The position numbers and the translations under genes were made by a program. A stretch of 64,000 nt of DNA from positions 1 through 64,000 of the forward strand of contig NZ_NNBL01000012.1 of assembly GCF_002803065.1 (NCBI RefSeq), given 5' to 3'. The notes beneath the pieces were generated by a model, which was not told the DNA's origin, ran no database searches, and was given only the letters and a program-made list of their open reading frames with translations. This document shows, in pieces, positions 7,634-15,868 of the stretch. This stretch comes from Streptomyces sp. CB01635. Its GTDB lineage: Bacteria > Actinomycetota > Actinomycetes > Streptomycetales > Streptomycetaceae. How positions within the stretch are numbered: position 1 is the stretch's first letter; each line of letters begins with the position of its first letter.

Positions 7634-9031
7634 CTACCGGTCGAGCACCCTCGCCAGGTCGAGCGTCCCGGCGATCCGGGCCGCGACGCTCTCCGCGTAC
7701 GTGGCGTCGGCCCGCTCGAACTGCGTACGGCTGGGCCCGCGCAGGAACGTCACCACGCCCAGAGTCCGCGCCCGGCTGCGCAGCACCGCGCACAGGGCGT
7801 GCACCGTGCCCTCGGGCCACTGTCTCGCCTCGGCCCACTCGCGCGCCCGCGTGGCGTCGCGCCCGCTCGCGCCGGCCCGCACCGAACCCGTGCGCTCCAC
7901 GCACTGCAGCGCCGGGTGGCCCTCCAGATAGCGCACGGGCAGCGTCGTACGGGGCACCAGCAGGCTCGGCCCCGGCGCCCCCGAAGGCGTCGCGGCGGCC
8001 CGCGCCAGGCGCACCGGACCGGTACGTTCCCCGTCGGCCCCCCCATCGGCCTGCTCGTCCCCGACGACCAGATCGATCAACGCGTGGTCGGCGAACCCGG
8101 CCAGCGCGAAGTCCAGATGGATGGTCGCCGCCTCCGCCGGGTCCTCGCACTCGGCGGCGGCCCGCGAGGCCCGGTGCAGCTGGTTGGCCCGGAACCGCAG
8201 CTGCGCCGCCTCCTGCTCCGTCTGCTTGGCCTCGGTGACGTCCTGGAACAGCCATCCGACGCCCAGCGGTACGGGTTCCTCGGTCAGCGGTGAGGCGAGC
8301 CGCACGAAGCCGCTGCGCCAGCACCTGCGCGCGTCGCCCTCCGGGAGCCGCACCGTCACCCACAGCTCGGCGGGGGCCGGCGGCGCGCCCTCCGCGAGCA
8401 CATGGGCGAGCGCGCTCTCCAGCTCCTCGACGCCCTGCGAGATCAGGTCGCCGAGGGGGCGTCCGAGCAGCGCGGTACGGCCGGAGCCGAGCGCTCGCGC
8501 GGCATGCACGTTCACGACGGCGGGCCGCAGGTCGGCGTCGACGAGGACGACTCCCCAGGCCGCGTCCTCGAAGAGGGCCTCGCTCAGGGCGATCGACCGC
8601 TCCAGGTCGATCTGTGTGTGCACCTCGCTGAACGCGCAGTACAGCCCGGCCGGCTTGCCGTCGGGCCCGCGCACGGCGGAGGACTGTGTCCGTACGAGGA
8701 CGCGCCCGCCGTCCTTGGTGAGGAGGGCGAATTCGTGGACCTGCCGGCCCGGCGCCCGCATCGCGGCCATCAGCCGGGCCTCGACCTCGTCGGCGTCGGC
8801 GCTGCGCACCGCCCATCCGGAGAACCCGCGCCGTCCCACGGCCTCGGCCGCGGACCAGCCGAGGATCCGCTCGGCCTCACGGTTCCAATGGGTCACGATC
8901 CCGTCGGCGTCGAACGCGCAGAGCGCGGCGTCCATCCCGTCGAGCAACGCGGCAAGAAGATCGGCCCCGTCCCGCTCGGGCTCGTCGGGCCCGAGCTCGT
9001 CGGTGGCCCCACTACGCCGGGAAGCACTCAC
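7634..9031 (-). CDS. PAS-PAS-GAF sensor protein without an output domain
   Basis: This gene encodes 465 residues from GTG 9031, with AGGGGG upstream. The first PAS domain spans about residues 25-140 (ALCAFDADGIVTHWNREAER, then the PAC segment with VRGPDGKPAGLYCAF). The second spans about 145-275 (WGVVLVDADLRPAVVNVHAA, then GVGWLFQDVTEAKQTEQEA). A GAF-like region covers about 300-460. In many Streptomyces proteins this arrangement is followed by a PP2C phosphatase that acts on STAS proteins. Here the chain stops after the GAF region, so it can only sense and bind partners. There is no membrane segment. The ligand is unknown. Confidence 0.8.
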   Translation of the reverse strand: MSASRRSGATDELGPDEPERDGADLLAALLDGMDAALCAFDADGIVTHWNREAERILGWSAAEAVGRRGFSGWAVRSADADEVEARLMAAMRAPGRQVHEFALLTKDGGRVLVRTQSSAVRGPDGKPAGLYCAFSEVHTQIDLERSIALSEALFEDAAWGVVLVDADLRPAVVNVHAARALGSGRTALLGRPLGDLISQGVEELESALAHVLAEGAPPAPAELWVTVRLPEGDARRCWRSGFVRLASPLTEEPVPLGVGWLFQDVTEAKQTEQEAAQLRFRANQLHRASRAAAECEDPAEAATIHLDFALAGFADHALIDLVVGDEQADGGADGERTGPVRLARAAATPSGAPGPSLLVPRTTLPVRYLEGHPALQCVERTGSVRAGASGRDATRAREWAEARQWPEGTVHALCAVLRSRARTLGVVTFLRGPSRTQFERADATYAESVAARIAGTLDLARVLDR

Positions 9032-9213
9032 CTGGCACCCCCTGCAGGCTGTGTCCGCGTGTTCCGCACTTCAGATCATTCAACTCGAACGTGACGCAGC
9101 ACACGCGGAGTTCGGGGAAATCGTTGCGTCCCGGAGATCCGGGGGGAACGTTCCGTCCTTGATCACAGCGTACGACCTCGCGGACGGGCCGAGTGTTGGG
9201 CCCGTTAATTCGC

Positions 9214-9242
9214 TTGAAGGCTCCCCGGACCCTTTTTAGAGT
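9214..9242 (+). promoter_or_regulatory. Sigma-70-type promoter
   Basis: A TTGAAG -35 box (9214-9219) and a TAGAGT -10 box (9237-9242) are separated by exactly 17 bp, matching the principal (HrdB-type) promoter pattern. The predicted start is near 9249. It faces right, away from the PAS/GAF gene and toward purU in antisense, so it would make either a small RNA or a leader transcript. Confidence 0.6.
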
Positions 9243-9274
9243 GGGGGTACACACGAAGGGAGGTGGTTCGGCAG

Positions 9275-9313
9275 ATGTATGAATACCGGACGCGTGAGGT
9301 GACTGCGGGCTAG
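9275..9313 (+). CDS. Candidate 12-residue leader peptide
   Basis: ATG 9275 to TAG 9311-9313 encodes MYEYRTREVTAG. An exceptionally strong Shine-Dalgarno sequence, AAGGGAGGTGG (9256-9265), stands nine bases upstream, and a consensus promoter lies just before that. The stop codon falls in the loop of a perfect 6-bp hairpin (CGGGCT-AGC-AGCCCG, 9306-9320). This arrangement is typical of regulatory leader peptides, but no co-directional gene follows closely, so the role is open. Confidence 0.35.
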   Translation: MYEYRTREVTAG

Positions 9314-9397
9314 CAGCCCGGCGTCGCATCTCGATTTCGGCGCCGGACCAGCACGTGAGAGCTGCGTGCAGCCGGCCCCAATCCCAAGCAGTCACCC

Positions 9398-9469
9398 GAC
9401 CCGCGAGCCGCCGGTACGTCCGGCCGGCTTCCGCCCGTCTCGTACGGGAGGAGACCTGGCTCGCGGGTC
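9398..9469 (+). ncRNA. Candidate structured RNA closed by a 12-bp inverted repeat
   Basis: GACCCGCGAGCC (9398-9409) pairs perfectly with GGCTCGCGGGTC (9458-9469). The enclosed 48 bases can form at least one further helix (CCCGT-ctcgt-ACGGG). This multi-helix shape, about 150 bases after the predicted start of the transcript at 9249, suggests a structured small RNA or a long terminator. It could equally act as the 3' end of purU mRNA on the opposite strand, since it lies 64-135 bases past the purU stop. Confidence 0.35.
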
Positions 9470-9532
9470 GTCTGCGTGTGAGCACAACCCGCGGGCGCAC
9501 CACCCACGAGCCGACGACCCGCGCGCGGTGGA

Positions 9533-10417
9533 TCAGGTGAAGACGACCGTCCGGCGCCCGTTCAGCAGGATCCGGCGCTCCGCGTGCCACTTCACGGCGC
9601 GGGCGAGTGCCTGGCACTCCACGTCACGGCCGATCGCCACGAGCTGGTCCGGTGTCACGTCGTGGCCGACGCGCTCGACCTCCTGCTCGATGATCGGGCC
9701 TTCGTCGAGGGCGGCCGTCACATAGTGCGCGGTCGCGCCGATCAGCTTCACGCCCCGCGTGTGTGCCTGGTGGTACGGCTTGGCGCCCTTGAAGCTCGGC
9801 AGGAACGAGTGGTGGATGTTGATGATCCGGCCGCTCAGCTCCTTGCACAGGTCGTCCGAGAGGACCTGCATGTAGCGGGCCAGGACGACCAGTTCGACAT
9901 CCTCCGCGCGCACCAGGTCGAGGATCTGCGCCTCGGCCTCGGGCTTGTTGTCCTTCGTCACCGGGATGTGGTGGAAGGGGATGTCGTACGACTTCACGAG
10001 CTCGGCGAAGTCCGTGTGGTTCGAGACGACCGCCGCGATGTCGACCGGCAGGGCGCCGATGCTGGCGCGGAACAGCAGGTCGTTCAGGCAGTGGCCGAAC
10101 TTCGACACCATCAGGACGACGCGCATCCGCTCCGCGGAGCGGTGGATCTGCCAGTCCATGTGGAAGGAGTCGCCGACCGCTGCGAAGCTGGCCCGCAGCT
10201 TCTCCGCGGTGACGGGCGCGTCCGCCGAGAAGTGGACCCGCATGAAGAACAGGCCCGTGTCGTGGTCGCCGAACTGCTGGCTGTCCTCGATGTTGCAGCC
10301 GGTCATGAAGAGATAGCTCGACACGGCGTGCACGATGCCCCGCTTGTCGGGGCAGGAGAGAGTCAGGACGTACTGCTCGCCGCCGGCGACGCCGGACGCG
10401 GGGGACTGCTCATTCAT
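9533..10417 (-). CDS. purU: Formyltetrahydrofolate deformylase
   Basis: This gene encodes 294 residues from ATG 10417; an in-frame ATG seven codons upstream is less likely. The enzyme hydrolyses 10-formyl-THF to THF and formate, balancing one-carbon pools and supplying formate for purine synthesis. The N-terminal ACT domain (about residues 12-90, LTLSCPDKRGIVHAVSSYLF) is the regulatory part. The C-terminal formyltransferase-type domain carries the catalytic Asn-His-Asp set in IINIHHSFLPSF, GATAHYV and LDEGPIIEQ. The length is normal for the family. The next minus-strand gene upstream starts 571 bp away and ends 70 bp before purU. Confidence 0.95.
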   Translation of the reverse strand: MNEQSPASGVAGGEQYVLTLSCPDKRGIVHAVSSYLFMTGCNIEDSQQFGDHDTGLFFMRVHFSADAPVTAEKLRASFAAVGDSFHMDWQIHRSAERMRVVLMVSKFGHCLNDLLFRASIGALPVDIAAVVSNHTDFAELVKSYDIPFHHIPVTKDNKPEAEAQILDLVRAEDVELVVLARYMQVLSDDLCKELSGRIINIHHSFLPSFKGAKPYHQAHTRGVKLIGATAHYVTAALDEGPIIEQEVERVGHDVTPDQLVAIGRDVECQALARAVKWHAERRILLNGRRTVVFT

Positions 10418-10487
10418 GCAGGCAAGGGTCCCATACACGTAACCCGCGCCGGGCCGCCGTCCCGCTGGTCGGACGGGCTCGCGGCGC

Positions 10488-10988
10488 TCAGGCCGCCCGC
10501 GTCATGATCCGCAGGACCTCGAGCGTGCGGGGCGCCGCGTCGGGGTCGTCGCCGTCGCTCGTGGCGAGCACGACGTGCGCGACCCGCGCGGACTGCACCG
10601 CTTCCGGCCACGCGTGGTGGTCGAGATAGGCGGAGACGGGGGCGTCCGGGCCCACCTGGTGCATGATCCGCAGCACGCGCAGCACCGCGGTGTCGACGAG
10701 CTGCGCCTCCTGGGAGTCCCGGAAGATCGTGCCGACGTATTTCTCGGCGGACCAGTTGTCGAGCCAGGTGTCCTCGACGAGGCGGTACACGGCGTCGGTG
10801 ACGTCCCCGAACCCGTCCACGCCCGCGAGCCAGACGTCCCGCTGGAACGCGGGGTCGGAGAGCATGTGCAGCGCGGAGCGCACATTGCTGCGCCAGCGCC
10901 ACCACGGCATGTCGTTGAGTGGCATGCCGCCCATGGTGGAGGAGCGACGGCCGCGACGGGAAGAGTTCTCCGAGCTTTGCACGGTCAT
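10488..10988 (-). CDS. Conserved hypothetical protein (SCO4402-like)
   Basis: This gene encodes 166 residues from ATG 10988. After a polar Ser/Arg-rich N terminus the conserved body begins at LNDMPWWRWRSNVRSALHML and ends with LEVLRIMTRAA. It is predicted helical and soluble, with many tryptophans in the first half. There is no signal peptide, cysteine pair or known catalytic motif. It is the gene upstream of purU, as I remember for the S. coelicolor SCO4402 family. The function is unknown. An internal ATG near residue 19 (GGMPLNDMPWW) could be the real start. Confidence 0.7.
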   Translation of the reverse strand: MTVQSSENSSRRGRRSSTMGGMPLNDMPWWRWRSNVRSALHMLSDPAFQRDVWLAGVDGFGDVTDAVYRLVEDTWLDNWSAEKYVGTIFRDSQEAQLVDTAVLRVLRIMHQVGPDAPVSAYLDHHAWPEAVQSARVAHVVLATSDGDDPDAAPRTLEVLRIMTRAA

Positions 10989-11105
10989 CGATCGTACGTG
11001 CCGTCCCCGCCGGCCCGTCCGGACCCCCGTAATTCACCTCCACGTCACCGCACGTTGACCGCAGGTCACTCGCGGGTTAGGGATGCGGCGGAATCGTGCA
11101 GGTTC

Positions 11106-12401
11106 ATGACTGGCCGTCGCCGCACCACCACCTCGCGCACCTCGCGCTCCCTCCGTTCCACCGTGCTTTCGGCGGCGGTGTGGGCGGCTTGCGCGTCGCT
11201 CGTCGCCGGGTGCGGACTCGTCTCCGACATCACCGGGAGCTCCAAGGACCCCATCACGGTGATGACGTGGGCGCCCGAGAAGACCCAGGCGACCAACATG
11301 CCCGGCATGCCCGCCATGGCGCGCGCCTACGCGCGCTGGGTCAACGCCCACGGCGGCATCGGCGGCCGCGACCTCAGGGTCATCACCTGCAACGACAACA
11401 ACGACACCGTGGGCGCCGCCCGCTGCGCCAGGGACGCCGTCGAGCAGCAGGCTGTCGCGGTCGTCGGCTCCTACAGCCAGCACGCCCGCTCCTTCCTCGC
11501 CCCGCTGGAGTCCGCCGGCATCCCGTACATCGGCGGCTACGGCGTCACCGACGAGGAGTTCGCCAGCCCCCTGTCGTATCCGGTCAACGGCGGCCAGCCC
11601 GCCCTGATGGCCGGAAACGGACGGCAGCTGGCCGCCGCGGGCTGCGACCGCACCTCGCTCGTGCGCCCCGACACCGTCGCCGGCGACCAGCTGCCGCTGC
11701 TTCTCGACACGGGCCTGTCCGCGGGCCGCGACAAGGCCTTTGACGTGCGCGCCGCCGAGGACGCCACCGACTACACGGAGCAGGCCCGCCAGGCGCTCCA
11801 GCGGGCCGGTGCCGACCCGGTCGGGAAGGGCTGCGTGACGGCGGTCCTCGGCGACCGCACGGACACGTTCTTCGACTCGTTCCGCCGCACCCGCGACTCG
11901 TATCCGAAGGTGCGGATCTCGACCGTCCTCGGCAGTGTCGACCAGACGGTCATAGACCGCTCGGGCGGCAAGTCGGGCGTCTACGAAGGGGCGTACGTCA
12001 CCGGCTGGTACCCGGTGGCGACCGACCGGCGGTGGGCGACGATGCGCAAGGTCATCAGCGAGCAGGCGTTCGGCGACAACCGGATCGACCCGGCGGATGC
12101 CGGCGTGCAGACGACCTGGATCGCGTACACCGTCCTGAAGCAGGTCATCGAGTCACTCGGCAACGGTGACGTGACGTCGCACACGGTGCGTGAGGCGCTC
12201 GACGGCGGCCTGAAGGTGCGTACGGGCGGCCTGACGCCGACGCTGAGCTGGCGCTTCGAGGACATGATCGCGGCCCGCGGCTTCCCGCGGCTCGTCAACG
12301 CCGACGTCACCTTCCAGGTGGTGCGCGACGGGCGGCTCGTGGCCGCGCGCCGCGGACTCGTCGACGTGTCGAGGACGCTGGAGGCGACCCCGACGGGCTG
12401 A
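11106..12401 (+). CDS. ABC-type substrate-binding lipoprotein (type 1 periplasmic fold)
   Basis: This gene encodes 431 residues from ATG 11106; the RBS is weak. A twin-Arg-rich N region and hydrophobic core end in the lipobox LVAGC (cysteine near residue 36), so it should be a membrane-anchored extracellular lipoprotein. The mature part resembles Leu/Ile/Val-type binding proteins: RVITCNDNNDTVGAARCARD and AVVGSYSQHARSFLAPLESA, then a second lobe with SGVYEGAYVTGWYPV. No permease or ATPase genes are adjacent, so it is an orphan binding protein. The ligand could be an amino acid or another small organic molecule. It is divergent from the SCO4402-like gene. Confidence 0.85.
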   Translation: MTGRRRTTTSRTSRSLRSTVLSAAVWAACASLVAGCGLVSDITGSSKDPITVMTWAPEKTQATNMPGMPAMARAYARWVNAHGGIGGRDLRVITCNDNNDTVGAARCARDAVEQQAVAVVGSYSQHARSFLAPLESAGIPYIGGYGVTDEEFASPLSYPVNGGQPALMAGNGRQLAAAGCDRTSLVRPDTVAGDQLPLLLDTGLSAGRDKAFDVRAAEDATDYTEQARQALQRAGADPVGKGCVTAVLGDRTDTFFDSFRRTRDSYPKVRISTVLGSVDQTVIDRSGGKSGVYEGAYVTGWYPVATDRRWATMRKVISEQAFGDNRIDPADAGVQTTWIAYTVLKQVIESLGNGDVTSHTVREALDGGLKVRTGGLTPTLSWRFEDMIAARGFPRLVNADVTFQVVRDGRLVAARRGLVDVSRTLEATPTG

Positions 12402-12426
12402 GCCCGCCCGGCCGCCCCCGTATCAG

Positions 12427-13956
12427 CTAGAGCTGGAACGGCTTGCGCTGCGGAAGGTTCCACTGCGTCGCGATGGTGTTCCACAGCTTCGACGCCTGGG
12501 TCTTCTGCGTGGAGGCCGTGCCGCTCGCCTGGTCGCCCGCGCGGCGCTGCGGGGTGGGCTTGGCGCGGCCCTTGTGGCAGCCGCCCTTGCCCGCGACCTG
12601 GTCGGCCCACGCCGCGTAGTGGCTGTCCGCGGAGGCGGAGGCCTGCCACGCCTTGGTGAGGGACTGTGTGAGCGCCGCGTTGCTGGGCAGCTTGTCCACT
12701 TCGAGCGCGGCGAGCCGGGTGACGAGCCCGGTGCGCTGGGTGGCGGCGCCGCGCAGGTCACTGGCGGCCTTGCCGAGGTCCTTGCAGGCGCCGATGTTCG
12801 CGACGGCCCTGATGACCGTGTCGCGGCTGTTGTTCGAGTCGGCGAGGAGCTTGTCGAGCGCGACGGCCTGCGCCTTGGCGGGGTCGGCGGGCGTCGGGGA
12901 CGAGCTGCCCGGCTCGCCGGTCGCGGCGGCCGGCTTGGCGTCGTCGCCCTTGTTCTCTTCGCCCCCGCCGCTGATGAGGGCGCCCGCGCCGATGCCGACG
13001 ACGAGGATGCCTACGCCGATGGCGGCGATGAGCGGCACCTTCGAGCCGGTGCGGTTCTGGCCCTTGCGGGCCGCGGCCCGCCCGGTGGGCTCGTACGGGC
13101 CCTGTGGCTGCGCGGCCGGACCGGGTCTTCCCGGCCCGCCCGGTCCCGAGGGTCCGCCGGCGCGCGGGTCGAAGCGGGGCATCTGCTGCGTCGAGGCGGG
13201 TGCGTCCGGCTCCGGCTCGGTGCGGAAGAGGCTGTCGAACTCGGCCGGGGGCTGCCGGTCGCCGGGGGCGCCGGGGCGGATGCCGTAGGGCGCGCTCGGC
13301 GGCGGCGAGGGCACGGGCGCGATGTACTGCGTGGCATCGCTGTCGGTGCCCGCGGGCGGCATGGGCATGGAGCCGTACGGCTGCTGTTGCTGCTGGGGCG
13401 GCATCTGGCCGGGTGCGTTCGCGCGGCCCAGGTACTGGGTGGCGTCGGCGGGCACCTCGGGCGGCAGGGCCCCGGGAGCGACCGGCGCTATGTACTGCGT
13501 GGCGTCCGCGTCGGAGGGCGCGGTGGGGGCCATGTACTGCGTGGCGTCCGAGGCGGAGGCGGGCGGCAGTGGCGCGGAGCCGTACGGGGCGGCGTGCGGC
13601 GGCAGCGGGGCGGCCGGGGCTCCGGCAGGCGGCAGCTGCGCCGAGTACTGCTGCTGCGGTGCGGCCGGGGGCAGCGGGGCCGCGGCGTGCGGCGCGTTCT
13701 CACCCGGCAGCGCGGGCGACGCGGACGGCGCGCCCCACTCGTACGTGGGCATCGGGCCGCCGGAGGCCGCCTGCGCGGACTCGGGGCCCCACGGCTGGCC
13801 CCAGGGGCTGCCGCCCGAGGGGGCGACGTGCGACTGGTCGCCGAAGGTACCCGGCAGCAAGGGCTCGCTGCCGTCGGCGGGCAGCACGACGCCTTCGTGT
13901 GCCTGCCGCACCGAGGGAAGGTGCGGATCCTCGCCCTGTCCGCTCTGCTGCGTCAC
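12427..13956 (-). CDS. Proline-rich single-pass membrane protein with DATQY repeats
   Basis: This gene encodes 509 residues from GTG 13956, with TAGGAG upstream. Residues 1-310 are low-complexity (Pro, Ala, Gln, Gly) and probably cytoplasmic. Within them SDATQYMAP, DADATQYIAP, PADATQYLG and SDATQYIAP recur, followed by STQQMP. A single membrane helix (VPLIAAIGVGILVVGIGAGA) lies near residues 318-340. The roughly 170-residue extracellular C-terminal part contains cysteine residues in GACKDLG and GGCHKG. Thr-Gln in an acidic setting is a phosphorylation/FHA-recognition pattern of actinobacterial Ser/Thr kinases. I infer a phospho-regulated scaffold or envelope protein. The function is not established. 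Confidence 0.75.
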   Translation of the reverse strand: MTQQSGQGEDPHLPSVRQAHEGVVLPADGSEPLLPGTFGDQSHVAPSGGSPWGQPWGPESAQAASGGPMPTYEWGAPSASPALPGENAPHAAAPLPPAAPQQQYSAQLPPAGAPAAPLPPHAAPYGSAPLPPASASDATQYMAPTAPSDADATQYIAPVAPGALPPEVPADATQYLGRANAPGQMPPQQQQQPYGSMPMPPAGTDSDATQYIAPVPSPPPSAPYGIRPGAPGDRQPPAEFDSLFRTEPEPDAPASTQQMPRFDPRAGGPSGPGGPGRPGPAAQPQGPYEPTGRAAARKGQNRTGSKVPLIAAIGVGILVVGIGAGALISGGGEENKGDDAKPAAATGEPGSSSPTPADPAKAQAVALDKLLADSNNSRDTVIRAVANIGACKDLGKAASDLRGAATQRTGLVTRLAALEVDKLPSNAALTQSLTKAWQASASADSHYAAWADQVAGKGGCHKGRAKPTPQRRAGDQASGTASTQKTQASKLWNTIATQWNLPQRKPFQL

Positions 13957-14172
13957 CGGGACTCCTACGACTGGGGGACCTTCGGAATCGTCGGCTCACG
14001 CTACCGGGTCCCCGCACACACGTGCCACGCAGCTCAGAACCCCACAGCCTCCCCACACCCTCAAGTAACAAAACAGGCCTGCGGAACGCTGATTAGCGCC
14101 CTCCCCAAGCGGGTTGAGGCGTCCGTCACACAAGCTTCACCCGTACGTCTCCTGCGCGCCGCCCACCAAACT

Positions 14173-15555
14173 TCACGCTGCCTGAAGATCAAGGCGCGCA
14201 CCGAACTCCCGCACCACGGGTTCGTCCCGGTACGGCTCAAGGCGCTGCCTGAAGTCGTCCAGGTACTCGGCGCCCCGGTTCGAGCGCAGCGTGCCGAGGA
14301 GTTCCACCGCGCGCGTCCCCGTCTGACAGGCCTGCTCGACCTCGCGCTGCTGCACCTGCGCCGTGGCGAGCAGCACAAGGCCGATCGCCCGGCGCCGCGC
14401 CCGCGACTGAGGATGCCCGGCCAGGGACGCCTCGGCCTGCCGCCGCGCCGCCTCCGCCTGCCCCAGATCCCGGTAGCAGTGCGCCAGTTCGTCCGCGAGA
14501 TACGCCGCGTCGAAGTGCGCGATCCAGGCCGGGTCGTCGCCCGAGTCCGGCTCGGCCCGCTCCAGCGCGGCCAGCGCGCTGCCCGCCACCGCCTGCGTGG
14601 CCCGCGCGTCCCCGAGCAGGGCGTGGCCCCGCGCCTCGGCCGCGTAGAACATCGCCTCCGCGCGCGGGGTCACCCGCCCGCGCGCCCCCTCCTGCGCCGC
14701 GCGCGCCAACTGGGCGATCTCGCGCGGGTTTCCGAGCTGCGCCGCCAAGTGGCTCATGGACGCGGCCAGTACGTATCCGCCGTACCCGCGGTCCCCGGCG
14801 GCCTGGGCGAGGCGCAGGGACTGGATGTAGTACCGCTGGGCGAGGCCCGGCTGTCCGGTGTCGACGGCCATGTAGCCGGCCAGCTCCGTCAACCGGGCGA
14901 CCGCCGCGAAGAGTTCACGCCCCACGGCCTCCCGGTACGAGCCCGCGAGCAGCCCCGACACCACGCTGTTCAGATAGTGGACGACCACCGGCCGCACATG
15001 CCCGCTGCCGTACTGGTGGTCAAGGTCCGTCAGCGCCTGGGTCATCGCCCGCACGGCCGCCACGTCCGACGCCCCGACCCGCGGCCCCGCCGACCGCGCG
15101 ACCTGCGAGTCGGGTACGGAGATCAGCCAGTCCCGGCTCGGTTCGACCAGCGCGGACGAGGCCACCGACGACCCGGACAGGAAGTCCCTGCGCCCCACGT
15201 CGCTGCGCCACAGCTCGCACACCTGCTCAATGGCGCCGAGGACGGTCGGCGAGAACTGGAGGCCGACGCCCGAGGCGAGGTTCTTGCCGTTGGCCATGCC
15301 GATCTCGTCGATCGTGACCGGGCGGCCGAGCTTGCGGCCGATGGCCTCGGCGATGATGCCGGGCGCCCGGCCGCGGGGCTGCTGCCCGCGCAGCCAGCGG
15401 GCCACCGACGTCTTGTCGTAGCGCAGGTCGAGGCCGTGCTCCGATCCGCACATGTTGACCCGGCGGGCCAGCCCGGCGTTCGAGCAGCCTGCTTCCTGGA
15501 TGAGCGCCTGCAGCCGTTCGTTGGGCTGTCGCGCTACGAGAGGCCTTGCGGCCAT
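14173..15555 (-). CDS. HTH/TPR transcriptional regulator (NsdA-like)
   Basis: This gene encodes 460 residues from ATG 15555, with AGGGGGG upstream. The N terminus (ERLQALIQEAGCSNAGLARR, then DKTSVARWLRGQQPRGRAP) is an HTH-like DNA-binding region. From about residue 200 onward, helical TPR-type repeats follow (YYIQSLRLAQAAGDRGYGGY, AAYLADELAHCYRDLGQAEA). Such Streptomyces proteins include NsdA, a negative regulator of sporulation and antibiotic production. The resemblance here is architectural and from memory, so I assign no symbol. It is divergent from the primase/polymerase-like gene across a 313-bp shared promoter region. Confidence 0.75.
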   Translation of the reverse strand: MAARPLVARQPNERLQALIQEAGCSNAGLARRVNMCGSEHGLDLRYDKTSVARWLRGQQPRGRAPGIIAEAIGRKLGRPVTIDEIGMANGKNLASGVGLQFSPTVLGAIEQVCELWRSDVGRRDFLSGSSVASSALVEPSRDWLISVPDSQVARSAGPRVGASDVAAVRAMTQALTDLDHQYGSGHVRPVVVHYLNSVVSGLLAGSYREAVGRELFAAVARLTELAGYMAVDTGQPGLAQRYYIQSLRLAQAAGDRGYGGYVLAASMSHLAAQLGNPREIAQLARAAQEGARGRVTPRAEAMFYAAEARGHALLGDARATQAVAGSALAALERAEPDSGDDPAWIAHFDAAYLADELAHCYRDLGQAEAARRQAEASLAGHPQSRARRRAIGLVLLATAQVQQREVEQACQTGTRAVELLGTLRSNRGAEYLDDFRQRLEPYRDEPVVREFGARLDLQAA

Positions 15556-15868
15556 GGCGTACCCCCCTGTGTGCACCGTGGACCATCGGGCTGGCTCGGG
15601 CAGAGCCCGCCTTGAGGTGATCAATGCCCTGAGATCAAACGGAAGATGCGCCACAAAGGAGGGCAAAAACAAGCAAGAGCCCCAACTGGTAGCCGGTCGG
15701 TGGACAACACCCTCGTCTGGTCCTCCGGGCTGGCTACCCCCCAGCCGGGGCCATTCCTCCCGCGCGCCCCCGCCCATGCATCCATGCGCCCCACGTGCCG
15801 GATCGGTGCTGCAGGCCCCCGCGCGCGTGCGGCCGTAACCCCGGGTGGCGGCGGGAGTTGAGAACGTC
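15556..15868. other. Divergent promoter region, no gene seen
   Basis: This 313-bp region lies between the NsdA-like regulator and the prim-pol-like gene. No supported ORF is present. I see a short inverted repeat, GGCTGG/CCAGCC, near 15728-15756 and a repeated CCATGC element near 15774-15787. Neither matches a site I know. Confidence 0.45.

Larger units (their letters stand above)
9032..9532. other. Intergenic region with promoter, leader ORF and inverted repeats
   Basis: These 501 bases separate the PAS/GAF gene start from the purU stop. Both neighbours lie on the minus strand, yet a consensus sigma-70-type promoter points to the right (9214-9242). It is followed by a 12-codon ORF with a strong RBS (9275-9313), a small hairpin at 9306-9320 and a 12-bp perfect inverted repeat at 9398-9409/9458-9469. 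This looks like an independent transcript rather than empty spacer. No larger protein gene is supported. Confidence 0.55.

Noticed and set aside
12574..15615. A 1013-codon open frame on the plus strand
   Set aside because: It is antisense to two well-supported genes (12427-13956 and 14173-15555), has no RBS at its start and its translation is Arg/Gly-rich shadow sequence, a common artefact in GC-rich DNA.
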